From NCBI GenBank assembly GCA_964023205.1, contig OZ026844.1:28618934-28682933 (forward strand): DNA of 64,000 nt. The letters are read 5' to 3'. Positions 1-12,169 of the stretch are shown piece after piece. Source of the DNA: Lutraria lutraria (taxonomy: Eukaryota > Mollusca > Bivalvia > Venerida > Mactridae). The notes below the pieces were generated by a model, which ran no database searches, was not told the origin of the DNA, and saw nothing but the letters and a program-made list of their open reading frames with translations. A program made the translations under genes and the position numbers. Position 1 is the stretch's first letter, and each line of letters begins with the position of its first letter.

Positions 1-511
1 AGATGTGGACAATAAGTTAGCTGAATCATTTCTCACTCTTATACCTCCAGTTCTATCAACTTGAGCACTTGGGCCTGAATTATCACTTTGGCCAACTTGA
101 CCAGTATTTCTGGCCCCGTCAATCTGCTGAAAACTTCTCGGGTCATACTGTCTACTATTTGGATCATTAGGTCGTACAACCTGTGTAGGATTAGCGTATC
201 CGTAATTCGGAACATAATTATATCTCCCATGATGCATCTGATCATCTGTGGTGTCGTCCTCAGTCGTCTCAGAAATAGATGAGTCATTGTCACTTGTATG
301 ATCCGTGGTCGTTGAATCGACTACAGGAAGATTTCTTCTATCTATAGGGGGAATCACTCTAACAGGTTCTCGTAATGGAGTGATCTCCCTTTTTCTTATT
401 CTATCTATCTCCTTGTTAGGAGATTGTCTGTTTGGTGTGTTCAGATTCTTTCCAGCAGAATATTTTCTTTCCAAGGGGCTAGACTCAAAATCAAAGTCAT
501 ACACAACATAT
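1..511 (-). CDS. Second cytoplasmic tail exon, truncated by the window edge
   Basis: After acceptor CTGTTTCAG the frame set by the previous exon stays open for 170 codons to the first base of the window. The product is Asn/Asp/Arg-rich with no hydrophobic segment. It includes an acidic Thr/Ser stretch (SETTEDDTTDD) and a Tyr-rich part with YANP, a YxxP motif like that of the preceding exon. The other minus frames across this stretch are shorter and lack the splice-phase match. Confidence 0.65.
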
Positions 512-3500
512 CTGAAACAGGGAGAATCAAATCTCAGTCACATCCAATTCATACAAAATCAAGACTTAGTGAAAGAATATTTTTAGTTTCAAAATATCCC
601 TAACAAAAGCTAACTTGTTGATATTAAGCATAACTTTTTTTATTCCTGTAGAGATTTTCCTTAGATATTCAACCGTTTTCTAGATAATACAACATGATTA
701 CAATTCTCTGCATATTTAGTCTTTTTCTAGTACTCAGGAATGTCGTCTTAGTAAAAACTTTGCTTTGGGTCCAAAAGAAAGCTGAAATCTACAAAAATGC
801 AAGTCAAATCTCTAAATAATTCTTTTCACATCATGATGAGGAGCAGGAAATACTTATATCATTATATCAACCAGATAAATCCATGACCCATATATTATGC
901 CAAGAGCTTAAATTTTCTAATATGATTTCAGATGCAACAAATCCTGTAAAAACATCTCTTAGCAATCAATTCCATAACAAGTAACTGTTAGAATTATTAA
1001 AATGCCCACACTTTCTTTGCCCACTATTTATTAATTAAGACTGTTCTTAGTGACGGCAAATAAATGGGATTTACACGATATAAAAATAACCCCAACATGC
1101 TGCTTTGACAAAGCCGTGTTAATGTTATTTTCTACATCGTCACAGTTAAGGGACATTTTTGCCACTAACAATAAAGCAATTGGATTCCTTTCGATGAATA
1201 ATTGAGAAGCAGCCAAGACAAAGCAACCCCATTATTTGACCTTTGACCTTCATGTATGACCTTGATTTTGAAGGTACGGGCCTGGTTCTTACGCACAACA
1301 CACTGTCTTATGTAGGTAAACGATCATGCCAACTTGTTTTGAAATCCATCAGTGAACAACAATGTTACAGCTTTGAAAAGAAATTGAACGAGACTGACAT
1401 TTTATATGATTCCAGTAAGGTCCCCCTCAACTGATAGTGGGTGGGGGAATAAAAAGATGGTCTTAACATAGAGGTTTAACTACACTCACCTGGTGTCTGT
1501 TGGAGCAGTGTGCATCTCTCCATCCATAGGATACTTGTAGACTTGATTTTGTAACATGTATTGAGACATCTGATTGGAAGGTGTGGACGGAGACTGGTAT
1601 ACATTCTCGTGCGGTGTTGAACCGACATTGGTCACAGGATACCACTTGTCCCCAGGCTGGGGTCCACGATCTATATCTGAATACAGCACTTGCTGTTGAA
1701 CTTGACCTTGACCTTGGCCTTGACTACGATTTACTTGAGGCGGTTGGAATGGTGAATACAGACGTCTATCAGCCATGTTTGTTATACTCGCCTGATTCCG
1801 GTCCATATCGGGACGGAACAGAGGTTTATTACTTTTGTCGGAATTGGACTGTGACGTTGATGGGTTCCTTTCTATAGGGCAGTATCTGTTCACTGGAAGT
1901 TATAAAAGACTTAGGTTAATTAAATACAGTAGCAATGTACACAATGAAAGTAAATAAGTTTAACCGCATACTGGTAATCATAATTTAAGAAAATAAGTTT
2001 AACCGCATAATCAAATAAATCATCAGGCCAACATTTTCTAAAAATAGAATTTTTTCAGTTAAAATCTATGAAAGTAGGAAACTTATAACAAATACAGACA
2101 AATTCACAGAAAGAACTCAGCCATAGTGTAATACTGTTACACTGTATGTAGTACATTTCATGATTAAATGAATCTTCAAGGCAGCCAACGTGTTTAACTT
2201 CTCTCCTTGACGTTACATAATAAAAATGTACAATGATTAAATCAGTTATGATGAATCTATACTTTGAATAATCATTGGTTCTTTATGAAGTACTTTTGCA
2301 GAAAATAATCTAACGAACAATGGCATACAAAAACACTTCACATGCCATGAAGAACGTAAGTCCTCTAAAACACTTAATGTACTTGAGATCCATTATTTTA
2401 CCTAAGTTTGAGAGCACTTAGGCAGTAGAGATCATAGCCTGAGGCAACACATAGCACTTTACAGGAAGCTATATATCAATACCCCAGCTGTAATCAAATT
2501 CATAGGTAATTATCACACTTAAAGATAAATGAGAACATACCACAGACTGGTTCCAGACTTGATGACTCAATCATAAAGCGTGCTCGGTAAAACATCACTT
2601 CATGATGAGAACCAGTCAATGGTAGTCGGGTTAACTCTGGTGAAATTCTATGATTTGAAACAAATTGAAACAGACTGCTTTAAATAATACATTCTGGAAT
2701 TCATTATTTTCGAACATTTTACAACATATTTTGGAATTCATTATTTTTTAGCACTAGCTGAGACAAATGGTTCGGAACTATGTTCTAAGAGTATTATCAT
2801 GAAATAATAAAGTGGACCAACTAGACTTTTATGTATCATTTTAAGACAAACTAATTACAACATTAAAAGAGTGTAGTGGAGCACATGACAAAGGCAATGG
2901 GTGTTCTTTTTTTTCAAAAACTTATTGTTTCCAAATCGTGTTATCCAAATACCATCTATTATAGTCCCCTATAACTGTGCCGTACTGTATGTATGATATA
3001 TACCTTGTTGATTTGGTGTGGTTCCTCTAACACTTCTGTCTTGTCGATTATCCGACTGGGATGAATCATCGCCTTGCCTTTTCTTATAGGTATACATAAC
3101 CCAACCTAACACAAATAATATAGATACTGTCCCTACAACGGCCCCTATTATCACAGCGGTCTGACTCATGCTGCTTTGACTAGACTGGGGTTCAACATAC
3201 ACAATAGAATCTGAAATAACATTGAAATCAATTGATTATGAAGTACAAATAGGATGGTTTGTACTATAAACAATTTGTTATGAAAGGTACATAGACGAAA
3301 AAAAGGGCCATCCCTTAAAAAATTTTAGTTTGCAGTTAAGCATCTGACTCATTAAAATTCATCTACCCGAAATTATAATTTAGTGATTTTGACTATTTTT
3401 TTGTTCATCATTTCTTTATATAAAATTTTCACCTTCAGCACAAGCTTTAAATATTAACAAAATGAATTACTTGCCAACCTACCCACTGTTAAAAGATTGG

Positions 3501-6500
3501 GTCATAATGGCAAACAAACATTTCAAGTATGGTCCAGACATAGTTTATAGTGAATACTATATACACTATCAGGGTTCTCAATAAGTTTGTGGCCAACATG
3601 CCCAAAAGCTAGACTAACAGGCCTGCTAGGGGGGGGGGGGGGGGGGGGGGTCCGGGCATTTTCTAGCAATATTTTATAAACTTTTGAGATTCCTAACAGG
3701 CCCAAACACATTTCTAAGCAGCTAAATTGACCTGCAGCCTGCTGTTATTGAGAACCCTGCACTATACAGGTAAAAAAATCTGAACTCATAGTAACATAAC
3801 TTATCTAACATATTCATACACCAAACACAGGAACTAAAATCAATAAGTGCAAATTTTTCATATCTTGATACATTTTGTGTATTTTCATTTTACAATGCTA
3901 GACAATTTATAAATTTCACTAAATTTCCATGGAAATGAATTTCTAGAAAACATCACCAACCTGTAGTGGACTGATCAATAGTTCCACAAAATGGTTTTAT
4001 TTCAAGAGAAATCACGTAACTTTCACCGTGGTAATTTTTCGTCTCTGACACTGTGACCTTGAGATTGTTCTTGCTAGAACACCACATGGCAGGAGGTACC
4101 TTCTTACAATTAAACGTCTGGAATCACATGGGATACATCTTAAGTTATAATCGGAAATACATCCATCTTAGAATTGTTGAATTATTTTGTTAATCATACA
4201 ATGTACTCTATTTTAAAAGATAAAAATATTCCTATAATTAACTAAACCTGTGTAAGCAGTCACTTACAAATAAAGGCCACCCTGTGAATAAAGGCCATTC
4301 TTTAACAAAAACATCATTGTTTTTTTTAGAACAAAATGACCTTTAAATAAAGGTCACCTGTCAGTAAAGGCCACCATAAGTCTTGGCCAAGGGTGGTCTT
4401 TGTTCACAGGTATGACTGTATTTGCTTAATCAGACATAATAAACCTGTGGCAGATATAGACTGGATACAATTATAATGAGATTCAGACAAACTAGTTATC
4501 TTTGCTCTGTACTTCTGTGTAAATCTTTGTGCAAATGTTTCTAAGAAGTTTTGTCCCATCAGGTAACTAATTCAATGAGATAGGAATAATAGTCAGTATG
4601 GATTTAATTGAATTTACACTCCATGAAATTAGCAATATGAATCGATTTACATTCTACCAAAAGAAGGACTTGTCAGATTGTATATTAAAATGGAGAAAGT
4701 CCATTAGAATACAACACTTAACTAACAACAGAAAAAGAAATGTGAATGAACACTTAACAAGAGGGCCATGATGGCCCTATATGGCTCACCAGATAAAGAC
4801 TCTTAGAGAAAATTAACATGAGCTTTGGTAAAATTAAGTGACCCGGGGGCACGGCCAATTTTGACCCTAGGGTAATAATTTGAACAAACTTGTTAGGTCC
4901 ACTAGATAATGCTACATACAAAATATCTAGGCTCTAGGCATTGTAGTTTCTGACAAGAAGATTTTTAAAATTTCCCTATGTAAGTCTATGTTAAATCAAG
5001 TGACCCCTGGGTCAGGGCTAATTTTGACCCTAGGGCAATAATTTGAACAAACTTGGTAGAGGTCCACCGGACAATGCTACACACCAAAATCTTAGCTCTA
5101 GGCCCTGTGGTTTTGGACAAGAAGATTTTTAAAGATTTTCCTATTGGTTGCCATGGCAACCAGAGTTTTTAATGAAATCAATTTTTTTTAACAACTTTGG
5201 TAGAGCTTCAAGCAAGGAACATCCATGTTATGTTTCGTTGAAATTGGCCTACTGGTTAAGAAGGAGATGTTGTTTAAAGTAATTGTTGACCTACGCACGC
5301 ACACACACACGGACGACGGACATCACGCGATCACAATAGCTCACCATGAGCACTTTGTGCTCTGGTGAGCTAAAAACTGGAAATACAAAGATATTCCATA
5401 AATGTATGGTCAAATAATTGAATGCAGGAAATTTAAATTTCGCAAGAAGTTCAGGGTACTCACTAGACATCCTAAGTTGAGAGTCAAACCTGACCCTCAG
5501 CTAATGAAAATTTGAAGAGTCAACAGAATTTCCTACTAATTCAATAGTAAATTTTACCCTTTGGTACAAATACTAGAGTCAGAAGCTTTATATTGCTATT
5601 TTCAAGAGTCAAAATGCCATTTTAAGGGTCAAAGGAGAGTCCTAGAAGTAACTTTTGAAAAGAGGGATGTTACATCCTTTACACTACATGACAAATTGAA
5701 AACCAAAGCACATTCTTTCAAGAATGTATTTAACTATGTCAGGACTCCTCTTCTCTTGTAATTAATCATTCCATTTTCCATAACTTGCCAAACAATGCTA
5801 TACGATAGATGGAAAACATATGACAAGATCAATCAGACCGTGAAAGTATACATCAGGTAACTGCATTTCCCATCATGCATTCATAATACCCATAATGCAA
5901 TCAGATTACCCATCATGCATTTCACAGTTCAAATTCAAAAACAGCTGTAAAAGCATCAGACTTTGCAAAAACTATCAGAATAATAATAATAATGTTCCTA
6001 CCATGTTAACTAAAAACCAGCAATGTATAAAGATAAGGCTTCAAGTGACCTGAGACATGTAAAATTTATATTAAATGTACACTTTTCTGGGCAATTAGAA
6101 TATAACTAATTATAAAAGGACAGATTTATTTTTCTTTCAGTCAAGTCAATTCATTAAAATCTATTTAAGAAGAGTAGCAATAGTGAGATTGATTTTGTCA
6201 TAACTGTAAATAGGAACACACTGCAATGTATACATGTACGTGATGCAGTATGTCTAGTAAATAAGGAGAACTATAAAGTAACCTATATTATATAGTGCTC
6301 GGCCAACTTTTTTTATCCTATCAGTGATAAGTATTTTTTAAATTGTTGGCTTTCTTATCTTAATAGAATATTAAAACGGTATACTAACTACTTAGTTTTG
6401 AAGAAGGACTAATACAGTATACACTGGGGTACTAGCTGCTCCTTTTATTTTTCTCATTTACAAAGAACACCCAAAAAAAATTATGCCCTTTATCCTAAGT

Positions 6501-9021
6501 ACAACAGCATACAAAAGAGGTTTGTATTTAAAAGATGAAGGTTTGAATCCAGTCTGCGTCAGAATATTAAAATAAAACCTATGAACAAAGATCAGACTTT
6601 GGAAAGACAAATGTGGCCTTTATTGACAGGTGGTCCTTATTCAGAGGTCATTTTGTTCTAAAAAATAAATAAAGGTTTTCAAAAGAATGGCCTTTACTCA
6701 CCGAGTTACCTTTTTTCTGAGGTAGCCTCTATCAAAGGTTTAACTGTACATTAATATGTTTCAAAGTTTGTATGATACATTCTTTGTAGCATAAATTAGG
6801 TAAATTATCTATAATAAGCTGTCATTGCCATGGTAACAGAAAATGGAACTTACCGCAGGCGTGTAATCAGTCAATCCATCATGATAAGCCATGACCACCT
6901 CACAACTCTTCATAGTATAACCGAGAATTTTAACACATAAACTAAGACAAGGGTCATCATGTCTTGTTCCACCTTCCCATGACCCTGACTGGATGAAGGT
7001 CAAAGGGCAATGCCCATCATGGACTACCCCAATGGCTGAAGCCTTAAATACATCTCCAGCTTTGTAGTAATGCGTTTTTGAACAGCTTGACTCATTGTCC
7101 ATCCCCACTGAAAGAAAAAATCATGTCTGATAGAACCAAGTTGCAATTTAATTAGGGAACTTCAAGTCATATTTCATTACATAATTAGATTCACTGAACA
7201 TCCTTCATAACAACTTTTGTTAACATTTTGTCACAAAATTTGATACACAGACAGAAAGATGGTTCAAATTATGATAACTCTATGGTAATAATTTCACCAT
7301 ACATTCTATATACAAGGATTGAGTATAGAGTATGTATATTAATGTTCTTATTAATACCCTCACCAGATTAAATATTTATCTATGGGAAAACGATTTACAC
7401 CATACTGAAAGTATTTTGTGGCTGATCTCCATCTAAGTTTCATGTAAACAAATTCAACAAATCATAAAGAATGGTTGTGTAGGAATATATCACATTATAC
7501 AAATACAAGGGCTGTAACTCTGTTTGTTGTTTCTGTCAATTTAAACAGGTGAGCAAATGTAAAGAGCAACACTATTAGATTCAGAGGGGGGGAGGGGGGT
7601 TGGAAAAGGGGAATACACTGGGTGCTGGTAGAAGGGGGGGGGGATTACACCAAATATGCAAATTTGGGGATTATTTATGATGCAAATACAGGAAATAGAT
7701 TTTTGGGGTGGAAAAAATAGTTTTATTTTCCGATGGGAAGACGCTAACTCAGTATCGATTTCTTAGTAAAACCCCTGCGACCAATACTCAAAATTAGAAA
7801 TTACAATCATATAAAACTGAAATACAATTACAGAGTACTGGATGGATCTACTGTTTAAATAATGAGTTGTCTATCCTGAATACTCTTTCTTTTGGAGGAA
7901 GAAAACTATTCTTCAAGTTGAAAGGAATCTTCAGTTCACAACTTCCATCATTAATTTGGCAGTCAAACAGATAAATGAAGACAATTACTGTTGATAAATA
8001 TATATTTTTGACAATGGCAGATTACATTAATAAAAATGTCAAATAAAAGGGATATTTATTAGCAGCATGGTATTTAAAATAACATTAAAACTAGGGTCAA
8101 TGAAAAACTGAATGTAATCTGGATAACTTCATGCCAATGTTACTGCCAGAATTGTTGGAAAAGATAAACAATGCAAATATTTGTGAAATCATACAGATAA
8201 GTGAGAGAGTTTATGAGCATTTCCTCATAATGTGCAACAGAACATCAACATCGCAGCAGTAAATCTGTGAAAGTCTTCACTCTGGAGCCATTTATCATAC
8301 TGTATCTCCACTTTAATTTCAGGATATTTAATGAATGACGCAGTATAAGTAGAGTAACTGAGTTCAGCCACTCTCGGTATGGTTGTATATACCATAGCTA
8401 CTAAAGCCTGTCATTGATGTGACCAATATCCCTACACGCCCCTTTGGCACAGACGTGTTCATGTTACTGCTCAATATTTGTCCTTTGACCTTGAAGTGTA
8501 ACTTTGACCTTTGATGTATGGGCCTGATTCTTGCGCGCCACACACCATTGTGATTCTTATTTTAGATACATCAGTAAACAACAATGTTACGGCCTAGACA
8601 AGAAATGTGACACATGATGACACAAGGGGACGGGACATTTTACATTATTCCAGTATAGCCCCCACAACAGATTGTGATAGTTAGTGGGGGTATATTTACA
8701 ATTCTGAGCGGAAACAACTTCCAGGAAACTAGAGCAGTAATGTTGGGACTTGCAATAAGCAACTATACAAATAACACAGCTGAACAATCCAAGTACAAGA
8801 CTTACAATAGGAAAAAATGGAGTTACAGACACCATCTTTGTATGTTGTGATCAGGATTGCAAATTGAAACTTACATGTATATTCTCCAGCATGCACAAAC
8901 AACACAAGCATCTCGGAGAACAGGAAGAGTAACATCCAGTTTCCATGGCAACAATTGTTGTATTTCATTTTGATGAACTAAGTACCAATTTTTCTCCTCA
9001 ATTTCTTAATTTTCATCTTGT
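1..9021 (-). CDS. Single-pass membrane protein gene, Cys-rich (CUB-like?) ectodomain, six exons, 3' end off the window
   Basis: Six minus-strand exons join in frame with GT-AG introns and matching phases: 8875-9021 (CDS from 8968), 6854-7107, 3961-4117, 3004-3210, 1490-1892 and <1-511. Together they give 1626 coding nt, 542 residues, still open at the edge. Residues 1-27 are a hydrophobic signal peptide. Residues 32-168 form an ectodomain with about nine Cys. Its second half (Cys, then DG, Cys, PP, SS-N-L-V, terminal F-C-G) resembles the C-terminal half of a CUB domain, but I cannot confirm this. Residues 187-208 are a TM helix followed by a basic stop-transfer stretch (KKR). The tail after residue 210 is hydrophilic and rich in Pro, Gln, Ser and Asn. 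It contains a Q/G run, YxxP motifs (YQSP, YANP) and YSDI, which could be phosphotyrosine-adaptor or sorting signals. Inference: a cell-surface receptor or adhesion-type protein of unknown ligand. No named family is recognised. Confidence 0.75.
1031..1445. repeat. Dispersed repeat, copy 1 (intronic)
   Basis: Shares an ordered set of blocks with 8405-8700: GACCTTTGACCTT runs, GGGCCTG-TTCTT-CGC, AACAACAATGTTAC, ATTCCAGTA and a terminal GTGGGGG. Direct TGACCTTTGACCT half-sites resemble nuclear-receptor elements but here belong to the repeat. It lies in the intron between the two tail exons. Confidence 0.6.
1490..1892 (-). CDS. Cytoplasmic tail exon of the membrane protein gene
   Basis: 403 nt between acceptor AACTTCCAG and donor ACCAG|GTGAGT. 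It enters in phase 1 and leaves in phase 2. The encoded tail is disordered-looking, rich in Gln, Pro, Ser and Asn, with a GQGQGQ run. Tyrosine contexts include LYSPF, YSDI, NVYQSP and YKYPM, the sort of sites bound by SH2 adaptors or clathrin adaptors (inference). Confidence 0.7.
3004..3210 (-). CDS. Transmembrane exon of the membrane protein gene
   Basis: 207 nt, entering in phase 1 and leaving in phase 1. A Ser/Gln-rich stalk (SSQSSMSQ) is followed by a Gly/Val/Ile-rich helix at residues 187-208. YKKR then marks the cytoplasmic side, with an acidic/Ser linker after it. The orientation is type I, given the signal peptide. Confidence 0.8.
3629..3650 (+). repeat. Poly-G run, 22 bases
   Basis: An uninterrupted G homopolymer in the intron between the ectodomain and TM exons. 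It may form G-quadruplexes, and the length is likely uncertain in any assembly. Confidence 0.9.
3961..4117 (-). CDS. Ectodomain exon 2 of the membrane protein gene
   Basis: 157 nt, entering in phase 0 after an ATTCCAG acceptor and leaving in phase 1 at ACAG|GTTGGT. It encodes residues 117-168 with three Cys (FNC, WCSS, PFCG). The alternating polar and hydrophobic pattern (NLKVTVSE, SYVISLEIK) looks like beta strands, as in the C-terminal half of CUB domains. Confidence 0.7.
4255..4412. repeat. Short inverted-end repeat (GGCCACCCTGTGAATAAAGG family), copy 1
   Basis: GGCCACCCTGTGAATAAAGG ... AGAACAAAATGACCT ... AAGGTCACCTGTCA ... GTCTTTGTTCACAGGT. Related copies lie at 13188-13363, 6603-6750 (reverse), 21742-21830 and 38880-38970. 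A 10-15 bp end palindrome makes it MITE-like. Confidence 0.6.
4757..5373. repeat. Dispersed repeat ending in CTCTGGTGAGCTAAAA, full-length-looking copy
   Basis: Begins AACAAGAGGGCCATGATGGC and ends with a hairpin around GAGCACTTTGTGCTC followed by TGGTGAGC. It contains a duplicated internal block (TTTTGACCCTAGGG-AATAATTTGAACAAACTTG at about 4859 and 5020). A 5'-shortened relative lies at 15460-15832. This repeat type is familiar from bivalve introns. Confidence 0.65.
6603..6750. repeat. Short inverted-end repeat, reverse copy of the 4255 family
   Basis: TGGCCTTTATTGACAGGTGG ... GAGGTCATTTTGTTCTA ... AATGGCCTTTACTC ... AGGTTTAACTGTAC matches the reverse complement of the 4255 element. Confidence 0.5.
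6854..7107 (-). CDS. Ectodomain exon 1 of the membrane protein gene
   Basis: The acceptor TTTCTTTCAG and donor GCG|GTAAGT flank 254 nt encoding residues 32-116, including Cys in SSC, GHC, DPC, LC and KSC contexts. It enters in phase 1 and leaves in phase 0, matching its neighbours. It is read in the frame giving DNESS, AGDVF and AYHDG. This is the N-terminal and middle part of the possible CUB-like fold. Confidence 0.75.
7565..7642 (+). other. G-rich stretch with G-quadruplex potential
   Basis: Several G runs of 4-10 within about 75 bases (AGGGGGGGAGGGGGG, AAAAGGGG, GAAGGGGGGGGGG) on the plus strand, in the first coding intron. On the minus-strand pre-mRNA this is C-rich, so any quadruplex would form in DNA. 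Confidence 0.45.
8405..8700. repeat. Dispersed repeat, copy 2 (intron of the membrane protein gene)
   Basis: Same block order as 1031-1445, diverged. It contains the TTTGACCTT / GACCTTTGA runs, the GGGCCTGATTCTTGCGCGCC block and the AACAACAATGTTACGG block. Confidence 0.6.
8875..9021 (-). CDS. Exon with start codon and signal peptide of the membrane protein gene
   Basis: The ATG is at 8968-8966. The coding part encodes a Leu/Phe-rich signal peptide ending near HAG-EYT; a second Met at residue 12 begins the hydrophobic core. The donor is CAT|GTAAGT at 8874 (phase 1). Upstream of the ATG a clear acceptor (ATTTCAG at 9028-9022) shows that this exon is preceded by a spliced non-coding leader. The 53-nt untranslated part carries a 12-codon upstream ORF (ATG at 9016, TAG just before the main start), which may dampen translation. 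Confidence 0.75.
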
Positions 9022-9099
9022 CTGAAATGATAAATGAATAGACGATATATATACATTCATTTAACCCTATGAATTCACGACACAAAATCAGATTTGGAC

Positions 9100-10990
9100 A
9101 TTTTTTATCATCTGGTGTGTTCCTTTCTTGCTGTCTTGAGTTTGTCAGAAAATAAATAATGGTCACAGATCTTGTAATAAACATCTGTCTGTCAAAATAT
9201 ACATACAATACATTGTACTAGAATCACCCAGATATTATAGTGCTCATAAGATAAATATATGGAATAATCTTTAATATATTACCACCTTATCCACACCATA
9301 TCCCATTCATCCATTTTTTCAAAAAAAATATTCAGTTATATATAACTGCTGCTTTATAGTGATTATAATCAGTCTATGAACATTTAATTGATTAATCAGA
9401 GGCAAAAGTCAGTGATTAATCAATTAAAACTGATTAAATACGAAATGACCAAAAGTGTTAGTACAGCATAAACTGAACATCTCTTACACCAAATGAATAG
9501 GACAAAATCAATAAAAATTGAAATATCAACTTTATTCAGATGTTTGAGTAAACATAACAAAATATACTATTAAGACACACACTGAACCAGAATTATGCTG
9601 CATTTACAGATACAGCTTGAACAGCATTTTATTACACTAGTCACTAACTTTTCAAATCGGCAATCATTTCTGTTGCTATAGTCAAGAACGACAACTCTGT
9701 ACAAAATCAATAATCCGTAGACGAAATGGGAGCATTATCACGTCAATGATCATTCCTCAATGATTCGTTGAATAAATGATTAATCAGGACATCACTACTG
9801 CGTTACCTAACAAGTTGTCCTGGACTCAAATTTGACTAGCTGCGACCGAGAATCGAACCAAGATTGTCAGGTTACAAAACCAGTATACTAACCAGTAGAC
9901 CTTTTTGGGAGAATGATAACTAAACAAAACTCATAATAATTTTTTTAATAATTCTTCAAATTTTAATAGATGCTTCTAAATAGTGTACAAACAGTAACAG
10001 GACAAACTGAGCAAAGTTTTGCAAAATGTAGCATCAAGAGGAAGGTGGGTCGGGGATTTATTGTGGAACATTATGTGTTAAATACAAGAACTGACCATAA
10101 ATCTTCTTAATCAGGCAACAAAACCTACTGTAAGTTATGGATGTATTTTTATGTTCAACAGACAGGTGGATATCATTTTTCAAGGCTATAATTAGACTGA
10201 TAACAAAATAATGAGGATTTTAAACCTATTGATGTTTTAAATGTACACATTGTATAAATGCACCTGCCTGTTGCAATTATTCTTCTTAGAACTGGGAGGA
10301 ACTTATGAAGAGATGCAGTTATTCAAACTATCACAGGAAAAGCTTGGCACTTACACAGATGCACTGAAGTTGTTGACATGATTTACAGACAGAACGTTTT
10401 TTTTTAATACAAACTAAACACAAATCAACTCAGTTCACAATGTGGCATACAGGAGTGTCTATTTGTGTGCAAACTACCAGTAAAATACATGTAAAATTGT
10501 GTTTGACTGAAATTTGTAAATTTGATTAAGGTGAGTTGGCAGACATGCTGTATTTTAACACCCATGCCTGCATTGCCAATTCACATTGGAATTCACAACA
10601 GTTTTTCTTTACTGTTCTGCATCTCTGATTGACCATATCTAGGGTCTAAAAGTCAACTAATTCAGTCTGTTCATCAGGTATGAATTCAAGAAAAATACCA
10701 GTGATAATCAATTGATAAGTAAAATATGACCAGTGATACATGCTTCAAGTCTTAGCTAGGCCATACAAAAAATAGTCATGTTTAGGGTTCACCTAATTTA
10801 CCCTTTTCTGGCACTTTAATATACCCTAGAGTTTCTAATAGCCAAACCCAAAGTATGAAAATATTTTGGAATCATAGATATGCAAAGTGTGTTCATCGCA
10901 CCAACAACCAGGGTCATTTGGTGACCTGCACATTTTAATGGTGGAGGAAGACCTGGTCCGGGCTTTTTGAAATCACCAAATTAAACAAAG
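9100..10990. other. No gene seen
   Basis: AT-rich text, presumably intronic or upstream of the membrane protein gene. Apart from the tRNA-derived fragment at 9842 no feature stands out, and open frames are short and lack splice context. Confidence 0.5.
9842..9905 (-). repeat. tRNA-derived fragment (SINE head-like)
   Basis: On the minus strand, TCTACTGGTTAGTATACTGG resembles a Pol III A box and GGTTCGATTCTC is a B box about 30 nt downstream. No full cloverleaf with a good acceptor stem is visible. Most likely a SINE head or tRNA pseudogene. Confidence 0.4.
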
Positions 10991-11010
10991 TATGCATGAT
11001 GCTCAGAGAA

Positions 11011-11845
11011 GAACAAGATGTGTTTTATAAACACCATGCCGCCTCCGGGTGCCCTTTAACTTGAAAATGCACAGGTCCTGTAGAGATTGTCATGATGAGC
11101 CAAGATATGAAGTTTGATGATTGTAGGGCGTTAACCTTTTGATTTAATAGGCAAGGTTAAAGTTTGGTACAGGCAAACAAAGGGCCGTAAATCTGCTAAA
11201 AATGATCGAATCACAAAACCCTGATAATATGTGCTGGGGAACTTGGTGACAGTAGTTCTATCAAAGTTTGGTAAACATCTCTTGAGAAATACAGAAGAAG
11301 TTGCAAACAAAAGAGTATTTCTGTATATATTACATATGCACAAAATAAACAAAGGGCCATAATTCCGTCAAAATTTATCGAATCATAAAACCTTTACAAC
11401 ATGCATTGGGTATCTTGATAACAATAGTTCCATGAAAGTTTTATCAAAATCCCTTGAGAAAAGAAGGAAACAAGAGTATTTCGCTGTTACAATCACACAA
11501 AATAAACAAAGGGCCATAATTCCATCAAAAATGATCGAATCACAAAACCCGGAATATATGTGTGGGGGTTCTTGGTAACAACAAATCTGTGAAAGTAGTA
11601 TCCTAAAATAAATGTAGGAATTTTTTTAAACACAATGACCCCATGACCTTGACCTTTGACCTACTGACCTGAAAATGCACAGGTCCTGTAGAGGTTGTCA
11701 TGAGGAACCTACCTATGAAGTTTGATGAATGTAGGTGAAAGCGTTTTAATTTTATAGGCAAGGTTAAAGTTTGGTACAAACAGACAAATAGACAAACAGA
11801 GAGACCAAAAACAACATGCCCCCGATCTATCGATACGGGGGCATA
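11011..11845. repeat. Composite dispersed repeat with internal ~165-bp tandem blocks and terminal hairpin
   Basis: Three successive blocks share AAACAAAGGGCC(A/G)TAA ... TCGAATCA(C/T)AAAACC, at about 11173, 11346 and 11503. Flanking copies of GAAAATGCACAGGTCCTGTAG (11059 and 11671) also recur. The end is a hairpin, GCCCCCGATC ... GATACGGGGGC. Typical of bivalve dispersed non-coding repeats; no transposase frame is visible. Confidence 0.6.
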
Positions 11846-11988
11846 AAAAGTTAAGTAGACATATCTACCCCGTATTTTTAGATCAGGTAATCCTAAACAT
11901 GGCTTATTTTTTGTTCAAGCCTTACAGAGTACAGAACTTTATAGTATTTGAGTTTGTCAGAAAATCTAACCATTACAGCAGCTTATAA

Positions 11989-12169
11989 TACAGTACTACC
12001 TCTCCAAAGCAACACCCTTAGGGAGTAGCAAAATTATGTTGTTGTAATGAGAGGTTGTTGCTCTAGAGAGGTTAAATTAATAGTTAAATTGTGCAGTGTG
12101 AAAAATCATGCTGTTGTTGCAGGGAGGTGGTTGCTCAAGAGAGGGGGGCTTTGGAGAGGTTGTACTGTA
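11989..12169. mobile_element. MITE-like element with ~20-bp inverted ends
   Basis: TACAGTACTACCTCTCCAAA on the left is the imperfect inverse of TTTGGAGAGGTTGTACTGTA on the right. The interior repeats GTTGTTGC / GAGAGG words. It is 181 bp and non-coding. A diverged relative may lie at 33808-33975. Confidence 0.6.

Noticed and set aside
1225..1300. Functional nuclear-receptor response element (TGACCTTTGACCT-like)
   Set aside because: The motif is part of a dispersed repeat also present at 8405-8700 and 11640, so its presence gives no evidence of regulation.
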